A stretch of 64,000 nt of DNA from an uncultured Flavobacteriaceae bacterium (lineage in GTDB: Bacteria > Bacteroidota > Bacteroidia > Flavobacteriales > Flavobacteriaceae): contig CANLWN010000001.1 of the NCBI GenBank assembly GCA_947494825.1, forward strand, positions 620,001 through 684,000. The letters are read 5' to 3'. Shown one piece after another: positions 44,136-54,510 of this stretch (positions are counted from its first letter, which is position 1; each line of letters begins with the position of its first letter). The position numbers were made by a program, and so were the translations under genes. The notes under the pieces are model-generated. The model was not told the origin of the DNA, did no database searches, and was given only the letters and a program-made list of their open reading frames with translations.

Positions 44136-45731
44136 TTATTCAATTTCCTTATATACAAACCATTCAAAATCGGCATGGTGAATGTTCAACGCCAAATCTT
44201 GACAACAAATACCGACAAAACTCCCCGTAAAGGCCGGTCGGTAGCGGCTTCTGCCATTGCGAACGTGGTCATCGGATAGAATGCTCGCATCCAGTGAACT
44301 TCCAATTTTCTTGAACTCCTTATTGTCAAGACTAAAATAAAACTGGAGACGGTCCCTATGCATATCCCCTCGAAGGACCACTCGGGTACTACTGGTAACA
44401 TCTTCCAATTCCTCCTGAAAACTCATTTTGAAATTATCGGATGAAATGATACAAAGGAACTTCCGGGTTCCTTCCGGGTTGGAGGTAATACAGGCATAGT
44501 GGTAATGTCCGGCATTGTAATAAAAAACCAATCCCGCCATATGGTGAATGTTTTTGGGGTGGAATTCGAGCGATGTGGATACCTGCACATTAAAGCTCTG
44601 TATTCTTCGGCCTAATAAACTTTGGTGATGCAGGGAATTCAAGGATTCCTTGCCATAAAGTCGCAAAAATCCTTTCCTCACATCGAGGTTGCACCAGTCC
44701 TTGGTTATCGGTACACGTAACGATTGGAATACCATAGGGATTTGGTCCTGATCAAAATGGGTCCGGACCACGGGCTCTCCATTGGGTTGTTCGGGCAAGC
44801 TAGGGGACGGAATTTCCGGGCGGGGTACGCGACTTCCACTTTTTAGATAGGGCCAATCGTCCTTCCATACAAATTCCTCTATAGCCGTTTCACGGCCCAA
44901 GGTACATTTGCCGTGTGGGGTCAAGGGCCTGCCGACCAAAAAAACCACGTACCAATCGCCTTCCCGGGTCTGTACCAGATCGCCATGCCCAGATTTTTGA
45001 AGCGTATTGTTTTTATCCTCCGCCGCCGATACAAAAGGGTTATCCGGGTGAAATTCATAGGGTCCGTAAATCGATTTGCTACGACCCACGGTCATGGCAT
45101 GCTCGTATTCGGTACCGCCTTCCGCAAGCACTATATAGTAGTAACCGTCCTTTTTGTAAAGATGGGGCCCCTCGGTACGACCCAGTTCTGTGCCCGGCGT
45201 AAGGTAATGCGCCTCTCCTATCAATTTCTTTTTCGAAGCACTGTACTCCTGCAATTCGATACCCCCAAAAAACTTACCATTGCGATGATCCAACAACATG
45301 CTCATAAACCATTTTCGTCCGTCGTCGTCATGAAAGAGCGAGCCATCAAAGCCTCGTGAGGTCATGTAAATGGGTTCTGACCAGTCGCCGGTAATGTCCT
45401 TTGTCGTAACCAGATAATTGGGGGTGTCCTTCCAAACACCATCAAAGGATTTTACATTGGTATAGACCAGATAGAAGGTGCCCTCGCTATAGGACAGGCA
45501 TGGGGCCCAAACCCCGCAGGAGTCGGGAATGCCCTTCATATCCAATTGAGAAACCCTATTTAAGGGCCTTGCGATAAGCTTCCAATTTTTCAGGTCCTTG
45601 GAATGATGGATCTGAACACCCGGAAACCACTCAAAAGTGGAGGTAGCAATATAATAGTCGTCCCCCACCCTGCAAATGGAGGGATCGGGATTAAAACCTT
45701 TTAGTATGGGATTCCTTATCATAAAACTCAT
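44136..45731 (-). CDS. GH43 beta-xylosidase/arabinofuranosidase-like enzyme
   Basis: The 531-residue enzyme has a five-bladed propeller with the family start GFNPDPSICRVGDDYYIATSTFEWFPGVQ (catalytic base Asp16) and the acid Glu in GRTEGPHLYKKDGYYYI. A C-terminal beta-sandwich of about 200 residues follows, as in GH43 beta-xylosidases. No signal peptide is visible, so it is probably cytoplasmic and trims short oligosaccharides after uptake. Its ATG overlaps the stop of the sugar-porter gene by 4 bases. Confidence 0.87.
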   Translation of the reverse strand: MSFMIRNPILKGFNPDPSICRVGDDYYIATSTFEWFPGVQIHHSKDLKNWKLIARPLNRVSQLDMKGIPDSCGVWAPCLSYSEGTFYLVYTNVKSFDGVWKDTPNYLVTTKDITGDWSEPIYMTSRGFDGSLFHDDDGRKWFMSMLLDHRNGKFFGGIELQEYSASKKKLIGEAHYLTPGTELGRTEGPHLYKKDGYYYIVLAEGGTEYEHAMTVGRSKSIYGPYEFHPDNPFVSAAEDKNNTLQKSGHGDLVQTREGDWYVVFLVGRPLTPHGKCTLGRETAIEEFVWKDDWPYLKSGSRVPRPEIPSPSLPEQPNGEPVVRTHFDQDQIPMVFQSLRVPITKDWCNLDVRKGFLRLYGKESLNSLHHQSLLGRRIQSFNVQVSTSLEFHPKNIHHMAGLVFYYNAGHYHYACITSNPEGTRKFLCIISSDNFKMSFQEELEDVTSSTRVVLRGDMHRDRLQFYFSLDNKEFKKIGSSLDASILSDDHVRNGRSRYRPAFTGSFVGICCQDLALNIHHADFEWFVYKEIE

Positions 45732-47263
45732 TTAACCAATTCTGCCTCTATCTGTTCCAGGGATTTTCCCTTAGTTTCCGGCAGGATTTTCAGTAAAACA
45801 AAAAAGCCTAACAACGCGGTTACGGCAAAAATTAAAAAACTCATGGCATTACCAAGATTGGATAGTTCCCATGGAAAAATCTGTTGTACCAACCAGCTCG
45901 AAAAGGAATTGACAAATCCGATGAACCCTATGGCCAAACCTCGATATTTATTCGGATACAGCTCGGACAACATGACCCACATCACCGGCCCCAGGGAAAA
46001 GGCAAAACATGCCACAAAGCCTAAAATACCTATAAGTACCAAAGTAGCGTTCATATTGGTGGCCAGGGCTAGGATGTCTCCTTCATTTTTTCCATAGGTC
46101 TGGCTGCCCAACGCGGATATCATGGCTTCCTTAAAATCCAGGTCGTTGGCATAAGTCTTATTTGCTATCCCGTTCAACTTACTGGTATCGAACTTTTCCA
46201 ATTGTGCGATCTCTGAGGTGGTAAGTTCGTAGGTAGCCTTGTTAAACCCATATGCACAAAGCCCTAGGCTCAACGCTATTCCAGCAATACCCACTAACAA
46301 TAATGGCCGCCTTCCCATCCTATCGATCAATACCATGGCAACAAGCGTAAATAGCACCGTGGTAAAACTCAACAATACCCCGGAAGTAAAGGAAGCGTCC
46401 GTGCCGATCCCGGTTTGCTTAAAAATTGAGGTAGCATAGAAATAAATGGCATTGATGCCTGTAATCTGTTGCAGCACACCAATTACCAGGCCTACAACAA
46501 CAATAAAACGCAAGGCGGGAGCAAACAGTTGGCCTATGCTAGCCTTATCCTTTTTGGGCCGTTCGCGTATGTTTTTTTCGATAATCGCTATTTCCCCGCG
46601 TGCCCTCTCGTTTCCATGAAGTGCGTTGAGAACCCTCTTTGCCTCTTCCACCTTGTTGGTCAGGTACAACCAACGGGGACTCCTGGGCACAAAAAAAAGT
46701 AGCGCCATGTACAGTAGTGCCGGTGCCAATTCAATGCCCAACATCCATCGCCATACGGTTTCATCGGTCAGAAAGCTTTCACCAGAAGTATTTAAGCTAT
46801 TCAAATAGTTATTGCACAGAAAGGCGGCAAAAAAACCGAGCACAATGTTCAACTGTTGAATAGATACCAATTTTCCGCGATTCTCAGCTAGGGCGACCTC
46901 GGCAATATAGGTGGGCGCCAGGATAAGGGCCGCCCCAAAGGCCACCCCACCTATCATCCGGGCGATGTACAGCATTTCATAGGAAATGGCATATGCCGAA
47001 AATAAAGCGGAAACCGCATATAGCAAGGCCACAATAATTAGTATTTTTTTTCTTCCGATACGGTCACTCAGCCGGCCAGCAACCAACATGGCCAACATCG
47101 CCGCAAAGGAAGGGGAACTTACGGCCCAGCCTGTCTGTGCGTCGTTTAAATCAAATTCCGGGCCCGCATAGGAAATAACTCCTGAGATGATTCCAGCGTC
47201 AAAACCGAACAAGAATCCCCCTAGGGAAACCACAAAAGCGATAAACAACGTTCTCTTGGACAT
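45728..47263 (-). CDS. Sugar:H+ symporter, MFS sugar-porter family, XylE-like
   Basis: The 511-residue transporter has 12 helices and sugar-porter signatures: FGFDAGIISGVISYAGP in the first helix, GRLSDRIGRKKILI, RMIGGVAFGAALILAPTYIAEVA, QQITGINAIYFYATSIFKQTG and the C-terminal PETKGKSLEQIE. A loop of about 50 residues between helices 9 and 10 is longer than usual. The PETKG end is typical of XylE and GLUT-type importers. Its place between SSS and GH43 genes supports xylose or xylo-oligosaccharide uptake. Confidence 0.9.
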   Translation of the reverse strand: MSKRTLFIAFVVSLGGFLFGFDAGIISGVISYAGPEFDLNDAQTGWAVSSPSFAAMLAMLVAGRLSDRIGRKKILIIVALLYAVSALFSAYAISYEMLYIARMIGGVAFGAALILAPTYIAEVALAENRGKLVSIQQLNIVLGFFAAFLCNNYLNSLNTSGESFLTDETVWRWMLGIELAPALLYMALLFFVPRSPRWLYLTNKVEEAKRVLNALHGNERARGEIAIIEKNIRERPKKDKASIGQLFAPALRFIVVVGLVIGVLQQITGINAIYFYATSIFKQTGIGTDASFTSGVLLSFTTVLFTLVAMVLIDRMGRRPLLLVGIAGIALSLGLCAYGFNKATYELTTSEIAQLEKFDTSKLNGIANKTYANDLDFKEAMISALGSQTYGKNEGDILALATNMNATLVLIGILGFVACFAFSLGPVMWVMLSELYPNKYRGLAIGFIGFVNSFSSWLVQQIFPWELSNLGNAMSFLIFAVTALLGFFVLLKILPETKGKSLEQIEAELVK

Positions 47264-47317
47264 TTTTACTTTTTTTAACTATAGTTTTATGTTCAACCCT
47301 GTTCTCAACATATGGGG

Positions 47318-48934
47318 TTATCCTGTGAAATACGTGAGTACCATTACTATTACCGCCACCAAAGCCACCGAAAGGACAATATCGATACTATCAAAACTTT
47401 CCTTGTCCTGCTGCCGCTGCTCCTCGGTTAGGGTCCCAAAGGCCAAGCCCTTGATCCGCGCATAGTTGGGTGCAGTGGTCAGTGCGCTTACTCCCACACA
47501 CACCAGTGTGGAGAAAACGAACATGAATATGGCCATATGGGCAAAGTTGATCGTAGCAAAGTCGTGCAAAAAGCCGGATAGGCTGTCCACATTGATCTCC
47601 GCAACAATCCGGAGCGCAGCCACGATCAGGCCAGAAAATAAGGTGACGATGGCCGCTTTGGCATTGACCCTTTTCCAAAGTATACCCAATAGGAATACCG
47701 CAGTGATAGGGGGCGCTATATAGGATTGTACACTTTGCAAATACTTGTACAGGGTACCTCCCCCGATCTTTTCCATTATGGGAATCCAAATGATACCCAA
47801 TAACACCACGATGGTGGTGGCAAATTTTCCTATGTTTACCAAGAAACGTTCGGAGGTTTCGGGTTTGAGCTTCTTGTAGATATCCATGGTGAATATGGTA
47901 GAACAGGAGTTGAATACCGAGGCCAGGGAACTCATCAAAGCGGCCATCAGACCACCGGCCACTAATCCCTTAAGTCCCGTGGGGAGCAAGGTTTTTACCA
48001 ACACCGGAAAAACCTCATCGGCTTTATCATAAGTCAACACGCCCTGTTTGGCCAGTGCAAACGCTATGATGCCGGGAATCAAGAAAATAAAAATGGGCAA
48101 AATCTTTAGATAGGCCCCGAAGATGGCACCCCGTCGCCCTATTTTGATATTATTGGCCGCCAAGGTACGCTGCACAATGTACTGATCGGTGCACCAATAC
48201 CAGATACCGACGATGGTACCCCCAAAAAGCATCCCTGTCCAAGGAAAATCAGGATCGGTAATGGGCCGCCACATATTAAAATGCTCCGAACCCACGGTAG
48301 CTCGCAAGGTAGACCACCCCCCTACTTCCTGTAAACCTAAATAGGTAATCACAACCGATCCCATGATGAGAATCACGGTCTGTAAGGTTTCCGTATAGAT
48401 TACGGCTTTCATTCCGCCAATGACCGTATAGGCCCCGGTAAAGACCACTATGCCAATAGCCCCGTACCAAAAGGGGATCCCCAACAATTCCGAAACCACA
48501 ATACCCCCGGCATAAATGGTGACGGAAACCTTGGTGATCACATAGCCCGCCAAAGAAAATACGGACAGGAACCAGCGCGATCGGGCATCAAAACGTTTTT
48601 CCAGGAATTCTGGCATGGTAAAGGCATTGCTCCTAAAATAAAAGGGCAAAAACAGCCATCCGAGCAGCAGTACGATCCAGGCGTGCAATTCGTAATGGGC
48701 CATGGGCATACCCGACTCCGCTCCGGTGCCGGCAAGGCCCACCACATGTTCCGAACCAATATTGGAAGCAAAGATGGAAGCTCCTATAACAAACCAGCCC
48801 ACATTTCGGCCCGCCAGGAAATAATCGGCCGTGTCTTTGTTTTTTTGGAGGATTACCCAAGCTGCTACGGCCATCAGTGCTGCAAAATATAAGCCCAACA
48901 CCCACCAATCCGCTGTTTCCAATATAGAGTCCAT
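47318..48934 (-). CDS. Sodium:sugar symporter, SSS family
   Basis: The 538-residue protein has about 14 helices. It shows SSS motifs: DYFLAGRNVGWFVIGASIFASNIGSEHVVGLAG in the first segments and YIAPPITAVFLLGILWKRVNAKAA near the end, as in vSGLT. It should bring sugar in with sodium, which fits a marine bacterium. Its position just after xylA on the same strand supports xylose as substrate. Confidence 0.88.
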   Translation of the reverse strand: MDSILETADWWVLGLYFAALMAVAAWVILQKNKDTADYFLAGRNVGWFVIGASIFASNIGSEHVVGLAGTGAESGMPMAHYELHAWIVLLLGWLFLPFYFRSNAFTMPEFLEKRFDARSRWFLSVFSLAGYVITKVSVTIYAGGIVVSELLGIPFWYGAIGIVVFTGAYTVIGGMKAVIYTETLQTVILIMGSVVITYLGLQEVGGWSTLRATVGSEHFNMWRPITDPDFPWTGMLFGGTIVGIWYWCTDQYIVQRTLAANNIKIGRRGAIFGAYLKILPIFIFLIPGIIAFALAKQGVLTYDKADEVFPVLVKTLLPTGLKGLVAGGLMAALMSSLASVFNSCSTIFTMDIYKKLKPETSERFLVNIGKFATTIVVLLGIIWIPIMEKIGGGTLYKYLQSVQSYIAPPITAVFLLGILWKRVNAKAAIVTLFSGLIVAALRIVAEINVDSLSGFLHDFATINFAHMAIFMFVFSTLVCVGVSALTTAPNYARIKGLAFGTLTEEQRQQDKESFDSIDIVLSVALVAVIVMVLTYFTG

Positions 48935-48950
48935 ACGCGTTTTTCTTTAG

Positions 48951-50276
48951 TTAGATATATTGATTTACAAGGTTCTCGAACAATTCCTGTTTGCCACTCC
49001 TTAGTTTCAATTCCCCATGCTCCCCAGCAAGTAAGTATAGGTCCTCCAAGCTCAGTTTCCCGTTTTCAAAATCTTTTCCCTTTCCCGCATCAAATGAAGC
49101 ATACCGATTTTGAAGCATGGTGCTATAGGACGATGAGGAAAGGATGCTGTCCGCAACAAGTAAGGCCCGGGCAAAGGTATCCGCCCCGCCAATGTGGGCG
49201 TGGAATACATCGTCCATGTCGGTGGAGTTGCGCCGAATTTTGGCATCAAAGTTTACCCCACCACCTTGCAGGCCTCCAGCCATGAGAAACTGGAGCATCG
49301 CTTCAGTGGTTTCCTGGATGTTATTTGGAAATTGATCGGTGTCCCAGCCATTTTGATAATCGCCCCTATTGGCATCCAAGCTGCCCAACATCCCTGCATT
49401 GGCGGCCACAGCTATTTCGTGCTGAAAGGTGTGTTGTGCCAAGGTGGCGTGGTTCACCTCTATATTGATCTTAAAATCCTGGTCCAATCCGTACTCGCGC
49501 AAGAAACCAATCGCCGTGGCGGTATCAAAATCATACTGGTGTTTGGATGGTTCCATAGGTTTAGGCTCAATAAAGAAGGTGCCCTTAAATCCCTGCTTAC
49601 GGGCATAATCCTTTGCCATGGTCAAAAACCGTCCCATATGGTCCAATTCACGGCCCATATCCGTATTCAGGAGGGACATATATCCTTCTCGTCCGCCCCA
49701 AAATACGTAATTCTCCCCATTCAGGGCCATGGTGGCATCCAAGGCCAGTTTTACCTGTCCGCCTGCCCGGGCCACAACATCAAAATCCGGATTGGTGGCC
49801 GCCCCGTTCATATATCTAGAATGGGAGAAACAATTGGCGGTGCCCCAAAGGAGTTTAATGCCCGAATTGGTCTGTTTTTGTTTGATGTAGTCCGTGATGG
49901 TAGCCAATCTTTTTTCGGATTCCGAAAAAGTGGGCCCTTCCTGAATCAAATCGAAATCGTGAAAACAGAAATAGTCAAAACCCATTTTACCAATAAACTC
50001 AAAAGCAGCGTCGGCCTTGTCCTTGGCAGCCTGCACCGGGTCCGAGGCGCTATCCCATGGAAAGTTTTGGGTGCCCGGACCAAAGGGATCTGCACCTTGT
50101 CCGCAGAAGGTATGCCAGTAGGCAACAGAAAATTTAAAATGCTCGCGCATGCTCTTACCCGCCACTACCTGCTCCGGGTTGTAGTACTTAAATGCCAGAG
50201 GATTGTCAGAATCCCTGCCCTCGTATTTGATTTCACCTATCCCTTTAAAGTATTCCCTGTCTCCCAATACTATCAT
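48951..50276 (-). CDS. xylA: Xylose isomerase
   Basis: The 441-residue enzyme shows all xylose isomerase marks: [18 protein letters not shown] (catalytic His and Asp), [36 protein letters not shown] (the first metal pair) and [15 protein letters not shown] (second metal site). It converts D-xylose to D-xylulose in the cytoplasm. The ATG overlaps the xylB stop by 4 bases. Confidence 0.97.
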   Translation of the reverse strand: MIVLGDREYFKGIGEIKYEGRDSDNPLAFKYYNPEQVVAGKSMREHFKFSVAYWHTFCGQGADPFGPGTQNFPWDSASDPVQAAKDKADAAFEFIGKMGFDYFCFHDFDLIQEGPTFSESEKRLATITDYIKQKQTNSGIKLLWGTANCFSHSRYMNGAATNPDFDVVARAGGQVKLALDATMALNGENYVFWGGREGYMSLLNTDMGRELDHMGRFLTMAKDYARKQGFKGTFFIEPKPMEPSKHQYDFDTATAIGFLREYGLDQDFKINIEVNHATLAQHTFQHEIAVAANAGMLGSLDANRGDYQNGWDTDQFPNNIQETTEAMLQFLMAGGLQGGGVNFDAKIRRNSTDMDDVFHAHIGGADTFARALLVADSILSSSSYSTMLQNRYASFDAGKGKDFENGKLSLEDLYLLAGEHGELKLRSGKQELFENLVNQYI

Positions 50277-51766
50277 TGCACTTGTTGTTTGTTAATTATT
50301 TCCAGTTCCTGTTTCCAATTTTTATAGGCCCGCGCATAAGGTTCTTTGTCCTTAAAGGGCATAAAGGTCATGACGTGATCGTTATCCATGATATAAGATC
50401 CAAATTTGGCATAGTCCCCATCACGCAGCCCTACCGCCCTAGCTGCACCAATGGCACCTGTGGTATTGTAGACCTCTATTTCGTGTGAAATTAGCGTGGC
50501 GATAGTGTTCGCGAAGATCTCTGACCGGAATAGATTATCGTTCCCTACCCGGAGTACGGAAATATCGATACCATCGGATTGCAGGATTTCCATGCCATAA
50601 ACAAAGGAAAAGGCAATCCCTTCCAGGGCTGCCCTGCAGATGTGGGCCTTGTTGTGGTTATTTAGGTTGATGTTGACCAAACGGGAACCGATATCCCGAT
50701 TATCCAGCATGCGTTCCGATCCGTTCCCGAAGGGAATCAGGCAGACGCCGTCCGAGCCCACAGGGATGTCCGCGGCCAAATGGTTCATTTCCTCGTACGA
50801 CCGTACCGCAAGATTGTTCATCAGCCACCGGTACTGTATCCCTGCACCGTTGATGCAAAGGAGTTTTCCGATCCGTGGTTCGGCCCCTTTCGCATAGTTT
50901 ACATGGGCAAAATTATTGACCCGGGAACTCTCCACTACGGACAAATTATCGGTCACTGCGTAAACCACCCCTGAAGTACCTCCCGTCGCCGCTACCTCCC
51001 CTGGCCGGAACACGTTCAGGGAAAGTGCGTTGTTGGGTTGGTCCCCAGCCCGGTAACAAATAGGGGTTCCCTCGGCGATGCCGCTCTCGGCTTCTCCCAG
51101 CTTGCTCACAGTAGACTGTATGCCAAAAGTGTCCACGATATCCGGTACCAGGGACGGCCTTATTCCGTGATGATCCAGTAAAAACTGGGCAATACCGGCT
51201 TGCTTAAAATCCCAAAGCACCGCCTCGGACAGCCCCGAAATAGTGGTGTTCATTACCTGGGTAAACCGATAGGCGATGTAGTCGCCCGGCAACATAAATT
51301 TATAGGCCCTGGTGTACAGCTCGGGTTCGTTTTCCATGACCCATTTCAATTTGGAAATGGTAAAATTCCCGGGGGCGTTCAACAGATGGTCGCTGCACTG
51401 TTGCTTTCCCAGTTGGGCAAGTGTCTTGTTGCCGATGTCCACTGCCCTACTATCGCACCAGATAATGGATTTTCTAAGACTGTTACCGGCTTCGTCCAAT
51501 AGTACCAGCCCATGCATTTGATAGGAAATTCCGATGCCCAAAATTTGTTTTCTGGAAACGGCATACTTCTTCTTCAACTGCTGTATGGCCTGGCAGACAT
51601 GGATCCACCACGCTTCCGGCTTTTGTTCTGCCCATCCATTTTTTAGCGCTTGCATGGACATTTCTGTCTCCGGTTCCTGTACGACCCCGATGCTCTTACC
51701 GGAAGAAACCTCTACCAAAGCCGCCTTGATGGACGAACTGCCAATATCCAGACCTAAATAATACAT
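50273..51766 (-). CDS. xylB: Xylulokinase
   Basis: The 497-residue sugar kinase of the FGGY family starts [17 protein letters not shown] and contains [25 protein letters not shown] and [29 protein letters not shown]. It phosphorylates D-xylulose to xylulose 5-phosphate, which enters the pentose phosphate pathway. I chose the ATG at 51766 because the longer frame starts with TTG. It is the first gene of the xylose sub-operon; the 130-base spacer to the GH16 gene holds no clear signal. Confidence 0.95.
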   Translation of the reverse strand: MYYLGLDIGSSSIKAALVEVSSGKSIGVVQEPETEMSMQALKNGWAEQKPEAWWIHVCQAIQQLKKKYAVSRKQILGIGISYQMHGLVLLDEAGNSLRKSIIWCDSRAVDIGNKTLAQLGKQQCSDHLLNAPGNFTISKLKWVMENEPELYTRAYKFMLPGDYIAYRFTQVMNTTISGLSEAVLWDFKQAGIAQFLLDHHGIRPSLVPDIVDTFGIQSTVSKLGEAESGIAEGTPICYRAGDQPNNALSLNVFRPGEVAATGGTSGVVYAVTDNLSVVESSRVNNFAHVNYAKGAEPRIGKLLCINGAGIQYRWLMNNLAVRSYEEMNHLAADIPVGSDGVCLIPFGNGSERMLDNRDIGSRLVNINLNNHNKAHICRAALEGIAFSFVYGMEILQSDGIDISVLRVGNDNLFRSEIFANTIATLISHEIEVYNTTGAIGAARAVGLRDGDYAKFGSYIMDNDHVMTFMPFKDKEPYARAYKNWKQELEIINKQQVQ

Positions 51767-51896
51767 AGTTGTTTGTTGCAAATTTTCGATACCCTTTGGC
51801 TACTTTATGGTTAAATGCTCTTTTTCGCTGTACGGTTGCCATAGGTTCACCCATCCAGCCGTTTCCCAATAGCACTTCCCAGTTATTGATATGCTT

Positions 51897-52943
51897 TTAG
51901 TTTTTTTGGAATACCCGGACATAATCTACTACCAAAAAGGCGGGGAAATTAGTAGGCGTGGGCGCTACCTGGGGAAGGTTGCCTCCCACCGAAAGTGCAA
52001 AAATCAAATAAAATTCATCGTTAAATGGATAAGGTTGCCCGTTCGCTGCAGTCGTTGCCGGGGTCATGGAATGGTATTCTATATCATTGACCAACCATTT
52101 AATGCTATTTTCTTCCCAGATTATGGAAAACACGTAATACACTTCATCAAAACCCTCTCCATTCAGCGCATCAAAATGGACCGAATTAAAACGATGGTTG
52201 GCCGGGAAATCCGTACCGTAATGGCCTGTTCCGAGAATATCGTTCGGGTTTTCGCCCAAATATTCCATGATGTCTATTTCACCGCCACGGGGCCACCACA
52301 AATCAGGGGCATCTACACGGTAGTTGTGGTTCAACATAAAAAGTGCCGTCCAGGTTCCGGGTACCGAGGGCATGCTGGCGCGAATGTCTACCCGTCCGTA
52401 TTGGAATTCGAAAATATTATCGGTATGAATCCGGGACGAAGAATAGGCACTCCCGGAGATGTTCTGATTTTTGGCCTCTATCACCAAGTTGCCCTCCAAA
52501 AGATAGACATTCCGATCACTATTGGTAAAGTATTGCGCTTCGTTGTTTCCCCATCCACAGAGATTGGGACATCCATTTCCCAAATGAAAGCCCCATTTAT
52601 CCGTGCTTAGTTCGGTATCGCTGAATTCATCGCCCCAGACCAGTTCATAACCGGTGTAGGAGGTGGGCGACGTATAACCTTTATCGGGCAGGGACACCAG
52701 GGAAGGGCAATCCTGGCAATCGCCACCGCAATCCACTCCCGTCTCATTGCCATTTTGGATACCATCGCTGCAGGATGTGCAAGGGGGGCAATCCCCACCA
52801 CAGTCTGTTCCGATCTCATTACCGTTCTTTATGGCATCCGAACAGCTCGCTGCAAGTTCCCCATCGCCATCCGAGGAACTGGATGAGCAGGAAGAACAAG
52901 AAATAAATAACATGAACCAGGAAAACAAGATGTTCTTCTTCAT
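51897..52943 (-). CDS. GH16 glucanase-like lipoprotein with Cys-rich linker repeats
   Basis: The 348-residue enzyme has a lipoprotein signal (MLFISCSSC). Two copies of a Cys-rich module (SDAIKNGNEIGTDCGGDC and SDGIQNGNETGVDCGGDC) follow, then a GH16 beta-jelly-roll with the active-site E222-x-D224-x-x-E227 (GEIDIMEYLG). The NNEAQYFT segment resembles laminarinase-type enzymes. It would cut beta-1,3- or beta-1,3/1,4-glucan at the cell surface. The Cys-rich module is also in the next upstream lipoprotein. Confidence 0.9.
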   Translation of the reverse strand: MKKNILFSWFMLFISCSSCSSSSSDGDGELAASCSDAIKNGNEIGTDCGGDCPPCTSCSDGIQNGNETGVDCGGDCQDCPSLVSLPDKGYTSPTSYTGYELVWGDEFSDTELSTDKWGFHLGNGCPNLCGWGNNEAQYFTNSDRNVYLLEGNLVIEAKNQNISGSAYSSSRIHTDNIFEFQYGRVDIRASMPSVPGTWTALFMLNHNYRVDAPDLWWPRGGEIDIMEYLGENPNDILGTGHYGTDFPANHRFNSVHFDALNGEGFDEVYYVFSIIWEENSIKWLVNDIEYHSMTPATTAANGQPYPFNDEFYLIFALSVGGNLPQVAPTPTNFPAFLVVDYVRVFQKN

Positions 52944-53041
52944 TTTAGCGTATTTTAGGGCACTTTTTTAAGCGGTTTTAAAAAAGGAGCCGCGCAATGC
53001 ACCAGCCCCTTTCTGACTGAATTAAACTACTAACACATTAC

Positions 53042-54493
53042 TTATTCAAAGGGTACAAAGTCCTTGATAAAAAACTCCCCTGCCTCAACATGGCCGAAAC
53101 CTCCGACACGCAGGGTGTAGTTGTCATAGGTATCGTTGGCGGGAAGTAAGGTTCCATCCGCCGCCGACATGGCATTGGTTCCATCGAACTCCACCGTTAC
53201 CCAGGAGTCAAAATCCGCGGGATCCACGGTAACTCCAATGACCGTCCATCGTTGGAAAAAATTCCCATCTACATTATCGTGCAAAATAAGTTCTACCAAG
53301 GGCACCAAATTTCCCGAAAAGTCATTGCTCGAAGGAATGTAGACATCCAATTTAAATTTATGATACACAGAAAAATCTATGGGGTCCGATTGAGGTTGAA
53401 ACTTAAAATCCTCAAAGCCGCCAAAGGGTCCGTTAGCGGGCCTCAATATTCTTGCCACCCCGTTGTCACTGCCTGCCGGATCGGCTACTCCATAGTTGGG
53501 TACTACCCCCTGATTGGCATCTGCAACAGGAATGAGGTTAAGTCCCGAGCTTGCATCCCCAGTTTCAAAGGTGTAGTAAACAGGCAGTCCGCTGCTGGCC
53601 AGCGCATCTGCCCTAGGGGTTCCAGGGGCTACAAAACTCGTGGTGGTCTTTAAATCCTTGATAAAGAATTCCCCGGCCTCGGTGTGGCCGCTTCCGCCAA
53701 ATCGGAGAGTGATATTATCATAGGTGGTATTATCCCGCAGGAAAGTGCCCGTATCTGCAGATACCGCATTGGTACCGTCGAACCTTAAGGTGACCCAGGA
53801 ATCAAAATCGGAGGCATCCACAGAGACCCCGATTACCGTCCACCTTTGGAAAAAATTGCCATCTACATTATCGTGCAGAATAACTTCGACCAAAGGCTCC
53901 AAATTCCCAGAAAAATCATTGCTGGAAGGAATGTAAACATCCAAGGTGAATTTGTCGTAGGTAGAAAAATCTATGGGTCCTGGCTGTGGCTGAAATTTAA
54001 AATCCTCAAAACCCCCGAAAGGACCGTTCTGGGGGCGAAGGATTTGACCCACCAGATCATCACTCCCCGCCGGATCGGCGGCTCCCAAATTAAAGGTAAC
54101 TCCTTGATTGGCCTGGGGCAAGGGCACCAAATTTCTTCCCGAAGCGGCATCGTTTGCCTCAAAGGTAAAGTAATACGGAATGGCACTGCTGGCCAGGGCA
54201 TCAGCCCTTGGAGTAGGAATGCACATCATACAGGGACCGCCACAATCTATGCCTTCTTCGCCCTGGTTCTGTATTCCATCGGTACAGGAAGGGCATACCA
54301 CCCCACTACTGCCCCCACAGTCAATTCCTTCCTCATCCAAATTCTGGATGCCATCCTGATGTGAGGCCAATACAGGGCCCAAATTAAATTCTGTATCCTC
54401 CTCACAGGAAAAGGTGGTAAAAAAAAGCCCCAGGGTCAACAACCCTATACTACTGGCCTTTAGAAATGTTTTTATTTTGGTCATTTTTTTCAT
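53042..54493 (-). CDS. Tandem-domain surface lipoprotein, putative glycan-binding protein
   Basis: The 483-residue protein has a lipoprotein signal ending in FSC (cysteine 30), two Cys-rich modules (QDGIQNLDEEGIDCGG and TDGIQNQGEEGIDCGGPC), and then two nearly identical domains of about 190 residues that both start PRADALASS and contain GPFGGFEDFKFQPQ, VYIPSSNDFSGNL and ILHDNVDGNFFQRWTVIGV. No catalytic residues are obvious. The place after SusD suggests a SusE/SusF-like glycan binder. The duplication seems recent because the two copies are so alike. Confidence 0.75.
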   Translation of the reverse strand: MKKMTKIKTFLKASSIGLLTLGLFFTTFSCEEDTEFNLGPVLASHQDGIQNLDEEGIDCGGSSGVVCPSCTDGIQNQGEEGIDCGGPCMMCIPTPRADALASSAIPYYFTFEANDAASGRNLVPLPQANQGVTFNLGAADPAGSDDLVGQILRPQNGPFGGFEDFKFQPQPGPIDFSTYDKFTLDVYIPSSNDFSGNLEPLVEVILHDNVDGNFFQRWTVIGVSVDASDFDSWVTLRFDGTNAVSADTGTFLRDNTTYDNITLRFGGSGHTEAGEFFIKDLKTTTSFVAPGTPRADALASSGLPVYYTFETGDASSGLNLIPVADANQGVVPNYGVADPAGSDNGVARILRPANGPFGGFEDFKFQPQSDPIDFSVYHKFKLDVYIPSSNDFSGNLVPLVELILHDNVDGNFFQRWTVIGVTVDPADFDSWVTVEFDGTNAMSAADGTLLPANDTYDNYTLRVGGFGHVEAGEFFIKDFVPFE

Positions 54494-54510
54494 TGCTTTC
54501 TTCTTTATAA

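Noticed and set aside
49194-50327. 377-codon open frame on the plus strand across xylA and the xylB start
   Set aside because: It lies wholly antisense to xylA, which has clear catalytic motifs; the translated residues show no known family and low complexity.
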